Positions 1-10,688 of a stretch of 64,000 nucleotides of DNA are shown piece by piece. The notes beneath the pieces were generated by a model. That model saw only the letters and a list, made by a program, of their open reading frames with translations, was not told where the DNA came from and did not search any database. Position 1 is the stretch's first letter. Each line of letters opens with the position of its first letter. This DNA is from Flaccisagitta enflata. Taxonomy: Eukaryota > Chaetognatha > Sagittoidea > Aphragmophora. Made by a program: the position numbers and the translations under genes. Where the stretch lies: positions 97,092,001-97,156,000 of the forward strand of contig OZ231126.1 of NCBI GenBank assembly GCA_965153355.1, written 5' to 3'.

Positions 1-170
1 TAGAATCTGCCCTCTTAGAGCTGAAATCCGCTCCTCTGGCCTGAAATCTGTCCTCTCAGACCTTAAATCTTCCCTCTCAGATTCAACGCCTTAGAGGGCA
101 GATTTCAGGCCTAAGAGTGTAGATTTCAGGCCTGCAAGAGCAGATTTTGGGCCTGAGAGGGCCTAGTGGG
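1..170. repeat. CTCAGACCT-type minisatellite
   Basis: Degenerate tandem units of about 20-24 bp, built on CTCAGACCTNAAATC and then its reverse complement after about position 85. The same unit forms the cores of the GGGCAGCGGCC elements elsewhere in the window, so this is probably the core of such an element cut by the window edge. It has no coding value. Confidence 0.7.
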
Positions 171-376
171 GGCGGACGGAAGAACAAGACCAACAGACGG
201 ACGGATGGACCAATGGACGGACGGACAGACGGATGGATGGACAAAGCCTTTTATAGAGTTGCGTGTCCGCAACTGATAACATCAATTCTTGGGAATAACC
301 ACAGACTCGTGTTGACGGATGGAAGGACGGACGGACGGATGGACAAAGCCTCTTATAGAGTTGCGTGTCTGCAACT
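171..376 (+). mobile_element. HP element 3' ends (two adjacent copies)
   Basis: Two successive HP-type 3' termini. Each has GGAC/GGAT-rich short repeats, then AAAGCCTYTTATAGAG, then a hairpin with stem AGTTGCG/CGCAACT (257-274, and 359-376 with one mismatch). The second is followed by AAAAA. The second copy abuts the retroelement remnant that follows. No 5' end is visible. Confidence 0.7.
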
Positions 377-384
377 AAAAAGTG

Positions 385-695
385 CAATAAGAACAATAAC
401 TAAGTCCTACTTCTCCGCCCACACAGAACCTAGAATGAAACAACTTGGACTACTAAAATGTAATGACCTCTATGAGCAGCAGTGCTTATCGCTTATGCAT
501 GATTGCTTCTACCAGCATGCACCAAAAAGGATACAGAACCTTTGCAGCACTCAGTATATTAGTGAATACAATCTGAGGGGCCAGATTCCAAGTACCCTTG
601 ATCTAAAAGTGCCCAACTACAAATCCAGAGCTGCCTCTAATAGTTTCAGTGCTATTGGCCCTAAACTTTGGAATAATACCATACCACGGGAATAA
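385..695 (+). pseudogene. Non-LTR retrotransposon RT C-terminal remnant (CR1/Jockey-like)
   Basis: The reading frame from about 390 to 695 has the usual C-terminal tail of a non-LTR reverse transcriptase: a YEQQCLSLMHDCFY-type helix, an IQNLCSTQY...YNLRG segment, and the block SFSAIGPKLWNNTIPRE, equivalent to the common GPKLWN motif. The RT core upstream is absent because HP elements replace it. The C-terminal continuation reappears at 1905-2056. Family recall supports a CR1/L2/Jockey-type tail. The exact clade is not resolved. Confidence 0.65.
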
Positions 696-1550
696 AAAAA
701 ATGACGCACTTTTAGATGACCATTTTAACTATTTAATCTTTAATTTCAAGTAAAATGTTTTGCGCTACTGAAAAGCCCAGTTATTAAGCTTTGAGAATCA
801 ATAAGAAAAATTTCTTAATCTTGAGGCCTTTGGGCGTAGAAAAAAAAAGAGTAAAAACAGTAAAAAATCGTTTTCACATTTCGATGAAAGAAAAAGAATT
901 CAAGATAATCAGTTTTTTACTTTGATGAGCTACAGTAGATGTCGTCTAGACTTGGAAATACGGGGGAATTCATTGCAGGAAGACAAATAAAGTTAGGAGG
1001 GTGATATTTGGAATATAGACTAATAAAAGCATGCTTTATTGCCCATGGGTGTTGGTTGCCATGGAAACACATTTCTATGTATTCACGCTAAAGTATCAAT
1101 TTTTTGAGAAATTTTTTGAGGGAACATTGCTTAAAATAAAATTTGCTACAACTTTCCCACAGTATGTTCTGTAAGAATATTGCTGGTTTGGCCGTTGCTA
1201 GGGAGCATCACAGGGCTGTCACACTCAGTTACGCTCCCTAGCAACAGCTAAACGAGCAATATTCTTACAGTGCTATTGGCCCTAAACTTTGGAATAATAC
1301 CATACCACGGGAATAAAAAAAAAAGACGCACTTTTAAATGACCATTTTAACTATTTAATCTTTAATTTCAAGGAAAATGTTTTGCGCAACTGAAAAGCCC
1401 CGTTATTAAGCTTTGAGAATCAAAAAAAAAATTTCTTAATCTTGAGGCGTTTGGGTAGAAAAAAAAAGAGTAAAAACAGTAAAAAATCGTTTTCACATTT
1501 CGATGAGAGAAAAAGAATTCAAGATAATCAGTTTTTTACTTTGATGAGCT
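649..1550. repeat. 280-bp direct repeat within an insertion
   Basis: About 280 bp at 649-929, starting in the GPKLWN-coding segment, recurs at 1268-1550 with only scattered differences. The first copy overlaps the end of the RT remnant. The interval 696-1900 therefore looks like inserted or duplicated material splitting the retroelement 3' end. It also holds AT-rich modules with TTTAAACNNTTTGNGTTACAGAC. Confidence 0.6.
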
Positions 1551-1904
1551 ATAATTTTTAAACCATTTGAGTTACAGACTTGGGATTGGTCTAGAATGAA
1601 AATATTCAAAAATCTTCAAAATTCCTTTGACTGAAAAATGGTTGGAAGTTTTTCTAAAGTAATTTTATAAGATAAAGAAACAATTAACGATTTTTTAACG
1701 ATTTTGTATTTTGTCATGTGCTCAAAATAGTATTTGTCTTTGACTGGCTGTAACTTTAAACGGTTTGTGATACAGACCTGGGACTGGTCTAGATTGAAAG
1801 AAAATTCAGAAATCTTCAAAATACCTTCACTGAAGAAATTTTTGAATAATTTTTTTGTTTGTTCTATCAATAAATGACCAGGTGCGTTTTTTTTTTGATA
1901 CACG

Positions 1905-3150
1905 TGGTAAGTGACTTAAGAAAAATAGATCAGAAAGCTATTTTCAAAAGACAGTTGAAAAAAACACTACTTATCAAATATGCTCACAAAAGTGATTGTA
2001 CCAATCCCAAGTGCAAAGACAAGAAACCTCACTCTACAGTATCAAGCACGAGCTAACTCAGTTTGGTTTGGTTAAGTTAGGTTAAGGTTAGGTTAGGCAA
2101 GGTAAGGTTAGGTTATCATTAAGTAGTCCCTATAAATTTTTTTTTTCTTTCCCAGACTAAGAATAAAGCACTTCACTTAACAAACTCTAATTTCTATAGT
2201 CCTGCTGATTCTGTCAAGACTTCATTGTCTTGATGGGCGACCTTCAAGGTCTTACTAATTGTTCACGTAGTGGACCTAAATGCCTTCCTTGGCTGTATTT
2301 ACTGCAACCATGGTCGTATTTATATATGTTAACAATTGCAAGTTATAAAGAATCCAAATTTGTTATTCATGCATACAAATTTACAAATGTCTCATGTCCT
2401 ATGTATCTTAATGAAATTTTCTCTTGCAATTCCTAATAACTTGCCTTAAAGATAGATCATCAGCACTCAGAGGGTAGGGGATTTTCTCTTGGAGAGCTGA
2501 GTTACCACATCATATGGAATCATTGTTTAGACATCGGTATCATGTATCCATTTGGGTATTCGTTGCCACCACTCCAGATACTAGTCACTAGATAAATTGT
2601 GATCCTGCTTTGAAAATGGGTAGTGGCCATGTTTTCACTTTGCGTCAATCTAAATGAAATTCATGAAAAATCATGTTGCTTTTTTCATCATTTTAAAACT
2701 CGTGGAAACTATAGATTTATCATTATATAGACACTCCTTTATTACTTTTTACAGAATTTTGCTTATTGGACATACTTGTACGTCATATCTTTGCTCTGAT
2801 TTGTCTATTCATTATTAATGCCCTATTTCTAAGCTATTGTATATAAATTTTCTTTGCTGATGTATTCGTACGCCACACTTCCTATTTATTGATTTTGTTT
2901 TGCTTTATGTGGATCTGTGCATAATGCGTTGTTTTATTTGTTGTCATAACTATAAACTGCCTTTTGTAATCCTAATCAACGAGGGTTGACATGAACAAGC
3001 CCGTCGATAACCTGAACTAAAAGTTAAAAAAATATATCATTCTTTGACATAAAGGGCTTAGGCATGGTCCTCCCCCGCTGATTCATCGCTATATTGCTGC
3101 CATACACCGTGTTTGGGAAAATTAACTGTTTGAATTGAATTGAATTGAAA
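1905..3150 (+). mobile_element. Retroelement 3' end and tail (CR1-like), decayed
   Basis: The frame at 1905-2056 contains FKRQLKKTLL and then a short Cys pair, CTNPKC. This FKxxLKxxLL helix is typical of the last residues of CR1/L2-like polymerases, and it would follow the GPKLWN block of the upstream remnant. A non-coding stretch follows with GGTTA-rich sequence (2060-2130), ending at 3130-3150 in a short TGAAT/TTGAA tandem tail of the kind these elements carry. The assignment rests on motif recall and architecture. Confidence 0.45.
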
Positions 3151-3179
3151 TCTGGAGGACTGTCACTTTTAAAGGAATT

Positions 3180-3400
3180 AAGCAATTGAGTTGTCTCTAC
3201 TCTTTAAAATGAGCCTAAGTTGAGGTATATAGCTCAATTAGTTATAATGGTTTTTGTCATAATTCTAAAAATAACATCAACTTTGGAAGACCATTGCTCC
3301 TTAATAATTTGAGCAATTGAGCTCATTTTAAGCTCATTTTAAAGAGCTTTGTCTGCTCTTTTCAATGAGCCCAAGTTGAGCTTAATTGCTCAATTTGTTA
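3180..3400. repeat. TGGGCTCAT hairpin repeat, degenerate copy
   Basis: An imperfect palindromic repeat with arms like CTTTAAAATGAGCC and its complement around AGAGCTTTGTCTGCTCTT. Better copies are at 28255-28385 and 34300-34775. No gene is seen in 3160-4870. Confidence 0.55.
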
Positions 3401-3949
3401 AGGAGATGTAAGCTTTTGAAGTTACTTTGCTCTAAAAAAGAAAATGAAAATGGTCTGTAGCACCTACCTACAAAAAAATGGAAATTAAAGGAAAAGTTAA
3501 AGCTAAAAATTTTTGGGATGGTTTTCCCATAAGCAGGGGGCACTTTGAGAGTGGAATGTGAAAAAATTAGAAGGTGTCCTCTCTCAAATACTTGTAACAT
3601 GTCCTTTTCACACTGTGATACGGTTTAGAAGCTAGAGCCCTTGAAAGAGAAAGTTAATGTTTCTAAAATGCATTTGATACGCGTGGTACTGCATCAAGCC
3701 CCAAACAACATGCAAATCAGCAGCAAGACGTTTGATAAACTATTTCTGCGAAAGTTCAGAGATAGTTGCGATACAATCTTGCCAAAAAGTACACCGACAC
3801 CTAGGCAATTCATTGATTAATGCATTGCACCAAATATTGATAAAATTATTATAATAAAAGTGCTAGTAGATGATAGGATGTTTTTACCTTACAGATGATT
3901 CAAATTATCTAAATCTTAAACACTCCATACAGCTTTTAATATTGCAAAA

Positions 3950-4400
3950 GATGATATGATTTCACATCTCTTAAACAAACATTGCAGAACTAATCATTTT
4001 CTATATAAGTTTCTTGTTTTGCTTATTACTTCTAAACGATTAAAGCAACAGACACCAGATTGCGCTTATCTTGAAGATTTTTTGATGAAGATGGATTTGC
4101 CTTTTTTACAAAAGTTTCTAGCTTTTTTAAAAACCAAAATATCCTTAGTAGAAACATTACTTAATTAATTTTTTCATTCTTGATTTTTTTTGCGTTTTTG
4201 AAAATGAACGTTTTCATTCTTTTGCTTGCCATTTCTAAACGGCTAAAGCTACAGGAACCAGATTGCATTTATTTTGAAGATAATTTGACAAAGATTAATT
4301 TCCTATTTCAAAAATAGTTTCTAGCTGTTTTAGAGGCTAAGATATCTGTAGTTTAAGGTGTCGGTATTCTTATCGGCAAGGTGGTAGTAATGAGATAGTT
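3950..4400. repeat. About 200-bp repeat module, two copies
   Basis: Two units (about 4028 and 4230) share TTCTAAACG-NNTAAAG-CNACAG followed by ACCAGATTGC and TTTTGAAGAT. The same module recurs inside unrelated foldback elements (12660, 17885, 18185) and the tandem array at 31.1-31.8 kb. Confidence 0.5.
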
Positions 4401-4639
4401 CTTTGATCAGAGAAATGAATTTTTTTCTATCTTGAAAGCCAACGAATATTGATATCCATCACCACTCCCACTGCAATGACAGCATGAAATGTTGTACCAG
4501 TAATGGCGGTTGTCGCCGTGAGGAAAAAAGTCATAAGCATTAATCATTTTTCACTAAGCTTTTTTCTTCAGTAACTGCAAATCTTTTTATTTGTTAGATC
4601 AAATCAAGAGCAATTATAAGCATTGTTTAAACTGAAAAT

Positions 4640-4880
4640 CAGAGAAAAAAAGGACTGAGCGAAATGAACTATATGAGCTAAAATGCACAAAATCACTCAA
4701 CCAGACAGCCAGCTATGCTCACTGACATGCTTTCTTGTATTTGCTTGCTCACATCAAAACATTCATTTATTCATCCCTTTTAAAATCAGAAAAAAAGACT
4801 GAGCTAAATGAGCTAAGTGAGCTAGAAAACTTAAAAACTCACTCATAGATGAGCAGCTATGCTCACTGACATGCTTTCGG
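4640..4880. repeat. Direct repeat of about 95 bp flanking the GGGCAGCGGCC element
   Basis: Two tandem copies (about 4640-4735 and 4785-4875) share AGAAAAAAAGACTGAGC, repeated GAGCTA words, and GCTATGCTCACTGACATG. The second copy runs straight into the element at 4879. Confidence 0.55.
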
Positions 4881-5549
4881 GCAGCGGCCCTGGAGGAGCC
4901 AATTTCCTGTGATTCCACATAGGGCAATTTTCTCCAGCTTTCATCTGTCTGTCTGGCCATCCCCCCCCAAAACCTCAAACCAGGCTTCCCAGACCTCTCA
5001 GACCTCTAATCCAGCCTCTCAGACCCAAAACCAGGGCTCTCAGACCCAAAATCAGGCCTGCCAGGCCTCAAATTAAGCCTCCCAGACCTCAAATTAGGCC
5101 TTTAAGACCCTGGATTGGACCTCTCAGACCCCAATTAAGGCCTCTAAGATCCCAAATTAAGCCTCAGATCCAAAATGAAGCCTCTCAAATCCTGATGCAG
5201 GCCTCTCAGACCCCCAGTCAGGCCTCTGACATCCCAAATCTGGCCTCTCCAGCAAAAAAGCAGGCCTCATATTCCCTACATCAGACCTCTCAGACCCACA
5301 ATCAGACATCTTGGCTTCCAAAATCAGCTTCTCAAACCTTCAATTGTCCAAGTCCCCTCCACTCAGGCACAAATCACTCTTCTCAGCTCTGGCCTCAAAT
5401 AAGGCCCCTAAGACCCCAATTCTGGCATCTCAGACCTCATCAGGCATATTGGTCAACAAATCAAGTTTTCAGATAGACGGAAAATGGAAACTGGAGAAAA
5501 TTGCCTTGTGTGGAATAACAGTTCACTGGCCCCTCCGGGGCTGCTGCCC
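4879..5549. mobile_element. GGGCAGCGGCC element E1
   Basis: Left end GGGCAGCGGCCCTGGAGG with a following CACATAGGGCAATTTTCTCC. Right end is the inverted counterpart (GGAGAAAATTGCC...CCGGGGCTGCTGCCC). The core is a minisatellite of CTCAGACCCNAAATCAGGC-type units at 4975-5460. Apparent ORFs in it are repeat translations. No transposase is present. Confidence 0.75.
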
Positions 5550-5779
5550 CTTTCATTGGCTCATACTTACATACACCAAAAAAGGGCCATTTGGTACCGC
5601 TGACCATGTTACGCTTTTGCGACTATTTTGTATTTCTTTGGTTAAATTCATATCAAGATATTCATTCATTTATCGCATTAAAAAAAATGGAGCAAAATGA
5701 ATTAAACAAGCTAGAATGCTCAAAAACACCCCACAGATGAGACATGTTTTCTTCTATTTGCATGCATCTTTTATTGATC

Positions 5780-6045
5780 CTACACAAAATCATGAAAGAT
5801 TTTAAAAAATTCAATTAGAATTTTTTGTAAAAAATGTTTAAAAATTCTTAACTCTAGAAATATTTGTTGAAGAGAATTTTGCTTAGCGCCAAATGAAAGA
5901 GCATCATCAAATTTACATACCCTATCAATTTTGTCCGAGGGACCAATTGCTTTAATGAAAGCCTCAACTCTCCCATTAAAAAATGAAAACCGAGTATCTC
6001 TCGACTTTGTCAAAAGGTCGAAGACTTCGACTTTTTTCCCGATAA
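5780..6045. mobile_element. GTCGAAG hairpin-end repeat
   Basis: An AT-rich element of about 265 bp whose right end is a hairpin, AAAGGTCGAAGACTTCGACTTTTTT. It shares its body (ATCCTACATAAAATCATG..., GCGCCAAG) with 36010-36290 in inverted orientation, and more distantly with 44411-44560, 45880-46040 and 62390-62700. No coding capacity. Confidence 0.55.
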
Positions 6046-6145
6046 ATGATCCACAATTTTACATGATTATTATGATCACTCTACATCTACGATGACAGAA
6101 TTTTAAGTTGATTGCTAAGCAACGCTAAAAGAGGCCTTGGCAAAG

Positions 6146-6804
6146 GTTTACAAGAGGACCACACTTTTTTTAGCGTCTGTAACCAAGTTTTTTTCGCCAA
6201 ACAGTGTGCACTGGTACATATCTGAAATAAAATCAACAAATTCAACTATTCCTACCCCTACCCTAAACCCCCCCTACCCCTAAATCCAACCCTACCCCAA
6301 AACCTAAACCCAACCCTACCCCTAGCCCCCCACCTTCCCCTACCCCTAATCCCCCCACAACCCCCCTACCCCTAAACCCCTCCTACCCCTAAATCCCCCC
6401 TACCCCTAAACCCAACCCTACCCCTTTCCCTAAATCCAACCCGACCCCTAACCCTAAACCCAACCCTAGCCCCTAATACAACCCTATCCTTAACTCCCCA
6501 CCTCCCCTACCCCTAAACTACCCCCAACCAATCCCATTCACTTACCTAAACGGGTTAGGGCTAACCCAAACCCTAACCCTAACCTCTCAACTCCAACCCT
6601 AACCCTCAACCCTAACCCTAACCCGCAACGTATACCTCCAAAGTGAAGTCAAACCCTAACCCTAACCCTAAATCAACAATCAAATCAATATTTCGATGCG
6701 TGAGAGATAAATGAGAATGAGAGTCAAATTATAGACGGTAGGAGCAAGCAGCGTCAAAAGCAAAAGATATTCCCTAGTTTTTTAAGTGTGGTCCTCTTGT
6801 AAAC
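6146..6804. mobile_element. TIR element carrying a CCCTAA telomere-like array
   Basis: The ends GTTTACAAGAGGACCACACT and its reverse complement at 6785-6804 form an inverted repeat of about 22 bp. Between them, 6250-6670 is a degenerate CCCTAA/CCCCTA array, resembling a (TTAGGG)n-type telomere repeat on the opposite strand. It is an internal array inside a mobile element, not a chromosome end. Confidence 0.65.
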
Positions 6805-7159
6805 ATAGACCGAGGCGGTGTCCGAGGGAAGTTCCGTAATGCAATTTTTTAGATGACGCGAAATCAGCCGAGTGATTTCTGGTCGTTAAGCCCCTGCCCA
6901 TGCGCCCACCCAAAATACAGCCCCAACCCACCCATTTTATTGCCCCTGCCCACCCGCATGACTGCCCCTGCCAACCGCAAGCAACTGCTTATTCGCCATG
7001 TTTCTGGCCTTGTTTTTCTCACAGTGGTTGTCAACTTCATTTGTTCATCACAATTCACATAAATAGGAAAAGAGTACAGAAATATTAAGAATGGTTAACC
7101 ACCAACCGGGGCAGGTACCACGCTGCCAACCTTAGTGAAGAGTGAAGACAATGAAAAAT

Positions 7160-7800
7160 CTTGAATGCATGAACAAGCACAAACACGCACAAGCACACAC
7201 ATACACGCACGCACAGGCACACACACGCACAACCACCTGAGTCGGACTAAGCTACCGCCAGGCCCTAGGCTAGAGAGCTACCGCGGGGCCCCCTAACCCC
7301 CCCCTTTACCCTCCCCCCCCCCCCCGCTGTCACCCTCACTCCACCCTTATCTTAAATAGTGGAATTAAACTAGAAAAGGACTCATCTTTCTAAGCTGATG
7401 AACCTAATTGAATAAAGTAGGATCATGCGTTGAAAGTGGGGTTATTTTTTTTTCTTTTTTTTTCTTTTCTTTTTCCTCTCTTTTTTCTTTTCTTTCCTCT
7501 TATTTCTTACTTTTACCTCTTCCCTTTTTTTAAAGGGGCAGGGGCTGTTCTGCGGGGCCCCCCCCCTTACCGCGGGGCCTAAGGCTTAAGCCTTATAAGC
7601 CTAATGGGTGGTCCGGTTCAGACAACCACACACACGCACAACCACACACAAACACGCACGCACAACCACACGCACGCACAGGTACACACACATGCGCACA
7701 ACCACACACACGCACAACCACACACGCACAACCACACACATACATGCATGCACAAACACACACTCGATGTACATCTAACTAAACATAATTTTTAAAGCAT
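7160..7800. repeat. CACACG-type microsatellites and GC-rich flanks
   Basis: Impure (CACACG)n/(ACACGCACA)n tracts at about 7175-7230 and 7620-7755 flank a GC-rich segment. The segment has oppositely oriented ACCGCGGGGCCCC stretches (about 7270 and 7570) and a poly-pyrimidine run. The 63-aa TxTHNHTH open frame here is repeat translation. Confidence 0.7.
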
Positions 7801-7821
7801 CAGCGCGTACAAGAAACTAAC

Positions 7822-7932
7822 CTCCACATTCATTGCCTTTCCAACCTCGCGTGCAATTGCATGTGAATGAATTGTTTGTATTGCTGCAAGTGCCGTTATT
7901 CTTGCATGGTTCCCAATCACACTCTTGTTTCA
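7822..7932 (-). CDS. vWA-EGF gene, exon 12: EGF-like module 4
   Basis: A 111-bp exon flanked by CCAG (acceptor) and GTTAGT (donor), phase 1-1. It codes one EGF module with six cysteines: ECDWEPCKNNGTC..., then a CNCTRGWKGNEC C-terminal half. It has the same length as the two preceding EGF exons. EGF modules usually serve extracellular adhesion or ligand binding, and here they follow the vWA region. The donor is intact, so the gene continues beyond the left edge of the window. The seven bases before the acceptor are not strongly pyrimidine-rich. Confidence 0.85.
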
Positions 7933-7984
7933 CTGGCAAGGCAAAGATCAAAACAAAAGTGAAAAAATGAGGATATCTTAGGAT

Positions 7985-8559
7985 TTGGCTAAATTTTTTC
8001 TATTTAACCCTATGAAATCTAAGAGCGAAATTTCTAAGTGCGAAATTTCAAAGATAGATCTTTCTTTAGCAAGAAAATTTAGACTTAATGAAAGATACAT
8101 TGATGATCTTTTTGTAGCTAATTTTCCGACCTTCAGGGATCATATCTATAGAATATACCCTCAAGACTTAGAGAATTAGAATCTAACAATATTCTAGAAT
8201 TAACATACCTAGACTTAAAGATTGAATCTGAAAATTCTGTACTTAATTTTTCTGTCTTTGATAAGCATGATGATTTTTCATTTGATATAGTTAATTTTCC
8301 ATTCATAGACAGTTGTATTCCCAAAAAATCGGCCTTGGGTGTTTTCTATAGTCAATTGATAAGATTTGCAAGACTTTTGTCAAAATATACAGATTTTTTA
8401 ATTAGAAGCAAAACATTAGTTACTAAACTAATGACCCAAGGCTATAAAAAGGATGAATTCAAAAAATCAACATCAAGATTTTTTAGAGACAAGCAGGATA
8501 TTTTGACAGAATATAATATTCCTAATATAGAAGATTTTTTAAAAGGCATATATGACTAA
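7985..8559 (+). pseudogene. Reverse transcriptase fragment, frameshifted
   Basis: Two frames joined by one frameshift near 8170 read as the C-terminal half of a reverse transcriptase. There is a palm motif RYIDDLFVAN, a YLDLKI strand, an FDKHDDFSFDIVNFP segment and a SQLIRFARLL helix. This layout matches RT-like ORFs in invertebrates that I recall as Penelope-like or related, but the clade is uncertain. The N-terminal RT motifs are absent. It sits in the intron upstream of EGF module 4, on the opposite strand to the host gene. Confidence 0.6.
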
Positions 8560-8574
8560 TTTTTTGGTGGGAGG

Positions 8575-8640
8575 CTATGAGAATCTTTTGACCCACTTGT
8601 CGCAGACCATAGCCAAACACCCCAATTTTCTTGTCAATTT
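8575..8640 (+). repeat. RT-element 3' flank shared with 43.6 and 43.8 kb
   Basis: The segment GGCTATGAGAATCTTTTGAC...CAGACCATAGCCAAACACC recurs in reverse orientation at about 43628-43690 and 43805-43865. It is therefore part of the same retroelement family as the RT fragment. Confidence 0.6.
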
Positions 8641-8770
8641 TTTGCCTGATGTTTTGTCAGGTGTTTTTATCAAAATACAAGTAAAAATACTTAATGAGGA
8701 AGGAGTTTACAATGACGCCCCTAATTTTTCTGTGTAATTTTTTGCATAATATTGATATAATAGTATTTTT

Positions 8771-8957
8771 AGTCGCGTGCTACGCGACTCTACACCCCGC
8801 TTTGTTGGTCCGTCGGTCCATCGGTCCGTCCGTCGGTCTGTCACAATTTACTTTTTTGGCGTCTATGGGGTTTTTGGCTATACCGCTCCTGCCCAAATGC
8901 TCCACTGACCTAAAATATGGCCCCTGCCCACCTGCACGCGACTGGGGTAGCCTTGTT
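8771..8957 (-). mobile_element. HP element, GTCGCG subfamily
   Basis: A complete short copy in reverse orientation. The 3' hairpin AGTCGCG-TGCTA-CGCGACT (8771-8789) is preceded on the plus strand by a T-run. GTCGGTCCGTC-type repeats follow, then CACGCGACTGGGGTAG and CCTTGTT. The terminal 5' hairpin is shortened in this copy. Confidence 0.8.
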
Positions 8958-9127
8958 TATAAAAAGAAAAGAAAATTTTTCCTATAATAAAGGGTTTTGA
9001 AAATGATTGGGAAAAACATGATTTCTTAATGATATCATAGTGCTTTCCTGGTGATTTTCATAATCTCTTCAAACCATGTAGCGGAGGACACTTTTGAAGT
9101 GTGCCCCGCCTGTACTTGGGTCTTGGA

Positions 9128-9128
<1 letters not shown>

Positions 9129-9201
<73 letters not shown>
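9129..9201. repeat. (TA)n microsatellite
   Basis: An uninterrupted run of about 36 TA dinucleotides in the intron between EGF modules 3 and 4. It gives a YIYIYI pseudo-ORF. Confidence 0.95.
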
Positions 9202-9203
<2 letters not shown>

Positions 9204-9813
9204 TCTTCAATCAATTTTGCAACAATTTCTTCTAAAAAAAAGACCCTATATGCGACTTTTTTTGCAGTATTTGTGCAATTTGATTCGTTTTTAATTTATT
9301 TTATTTTAATTTCATGCTACAGATCATTTCTGAAGAGCTTTATGTGAAACGCGTAAAATGATTTACATTTTTGTTGTTCATGATAACAACTTTTTTACTC
9401 ACGCATCATTATTTCATTAAATTCATACGCAACATTGAGTTGATGGTCCCGATCAATTCCAGAAGACAGCTCTAACAATACCCCTACCCTAAAATGAATT
9501 ATTATTTTATAAAATACACTGAAATTATTTTTAAGATAGAAAAAATATGATACATTTAGTAAAAAGTTTATACCTAAAGAATTTTGATAGTGTTTCAAAA
9601 AAACATATTTTAGGTATGTATGTGTTTGTAATGGAAGCTTACACTAAATAAATTTCCATATTCTTTTCATTTTTTCCTCAGATGTTTTGATTTTGGTAAT
9701 TGTATGAGTTTTCTAGGATGAATTGTTGCACATGTCACAAATCTGAGACCGACAATTTTGGACGTCCCCTGTCCCAGGTCCATGTGCATGCACTTTCCTC
9801 TGGCATAACTCAC

Positions 9814-9924
9814 CTTCACATCTAGTTCCAGTCCAGCCTTTGCGACAACCACAAAGAAATGAATTGTGAGTATCGCTGCAGCTTCCATTGTTCTTGCATG
9901 GATCAAAAGCACATGCGTGCCTCA
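9814..9924 (-). CDS. vWA-EGF gene, exon 11: EGF-like module 3
   Basis: A 111-bp exon with acceptor TTTTTGCAG and donor GTGAGT, phase 1-1. The module reads ACAFDPCKNNGSC... then CGCRKGWTGTRCE and holds six cysteines. The consensus glycines and aromatic of EGF loop C are present. Splicing to the preceding and following EGF exons keeps frame. Confidence 0.88.
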
Positions 9925-10257
9925 CTGCAAAAATGGTTTTTATTTTACGGTTAAAAATTTATTGATTTTCAACGTATTCATGATGTTATATGTATTCATA
10001 TATGGGCTAGACTAATGATAACTGAATGGGAAGATTTTTGTTGGGCAGGCGACTCTGATACCCGCTTTGTCCGTCGGAGGTCGGTAACACTGGTTTTTAC
10101 CGAAAATAGGCGTTTTTTGTATTTTGACACAATGAAAATTATTGTGACACTTCTGCAAAAAAAACATATTTTTTACCAAAAACAAATAATTCATGTGATG
10201 GTACATGTCACTTTGTGTAGTTTACAGAAAAAAACGATGCAAAATCTCATCAATAAA

Positions 10258-10463
10258 AACAAGTGACGCGGGGTCACAATATCGTTGCGGACGGGTGGGC
10301 AGGGGCATACTACCCCTATCCACACCTCAACCCACCTCCAACACTCAAACTTACACAAAAAGTATCGAAAACGCTCGTTTTCAATTCGATCACCATGACG
10401 GACGGACGGACGGACGGACAGACGGACGGACAAAGCCTTTTTTTGAGTTGCGTGTCCGCAACT
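10258..10463 (+). mobile_element. HP element, GTTGCG subfamily, complete
   Basis: The best complete copy. Start AACAAG. The 5' hairpin is GTGAC-GCGGG-GTCAC, followed by AATATC, then the box GTTGCGGAC. A body with GGACGGACGGAC repeats follows. The 3' hairpin is AGTTGCG-TGTC-CGCAACT, then AAAAA. The 5' box is the reverse complement of the right arm of the 3' hairpin. The element lies head-on against the next HP copy, separated by 18 bp. Confidence 0.85.
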
Positions 10464-10481
10464 AAAAAGTGAATAATTTTT

Positions 10482-10688
10482 AGTCGCGTGCTACGCGACT
10501 CTACATTCCGCTTTGTCGGTCCGTCCGTCCGTCGGTCCGTCCGTCGGTCCCTCCGTCCGTCACACTTTACTTTTTTTGGTTTTTTGGGATTTTTGGCTTC
10601 ACTGCTCCTGCCCAAATGATCTGGTTACCTCAATTACAGCTCCTGCCCACCCGCACGCGACTGGGGTAGCCGTGTATCCGGCCTTGTT
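10482..10688 (-). mobile_element. HP element, GTCGCG subfamily, complete
   Basis: Reverse orientation. 3' hairpin AGTCGCG-TGCTA-CGCGACT, a GTCCGTCC repeat zone, GCTCCTGCCCAAATG and GCTCCTGCCCACCC boxes, then CACGCGACT, and terminal hairpin GCCG-TGTATC-CGGC followed by CTTGTT. It forms a tail-to-tail pair with the copy at 10258-10463. Confidence 0.85.

Noticed and set aside
147-380. N-terminal part of the 182-aa ORF (RRTDGPMDGRTDG)
   Set aside because: It reads through HP-element GGAC repeats; only the part after about 385 resembles a retroelement protein.
6240-6680. Possible chromosome end or telomere
   Set aside because: The CCCTAA array is short and degenerate, sits between inverted repeats, and has unrelated sequence on both sides.
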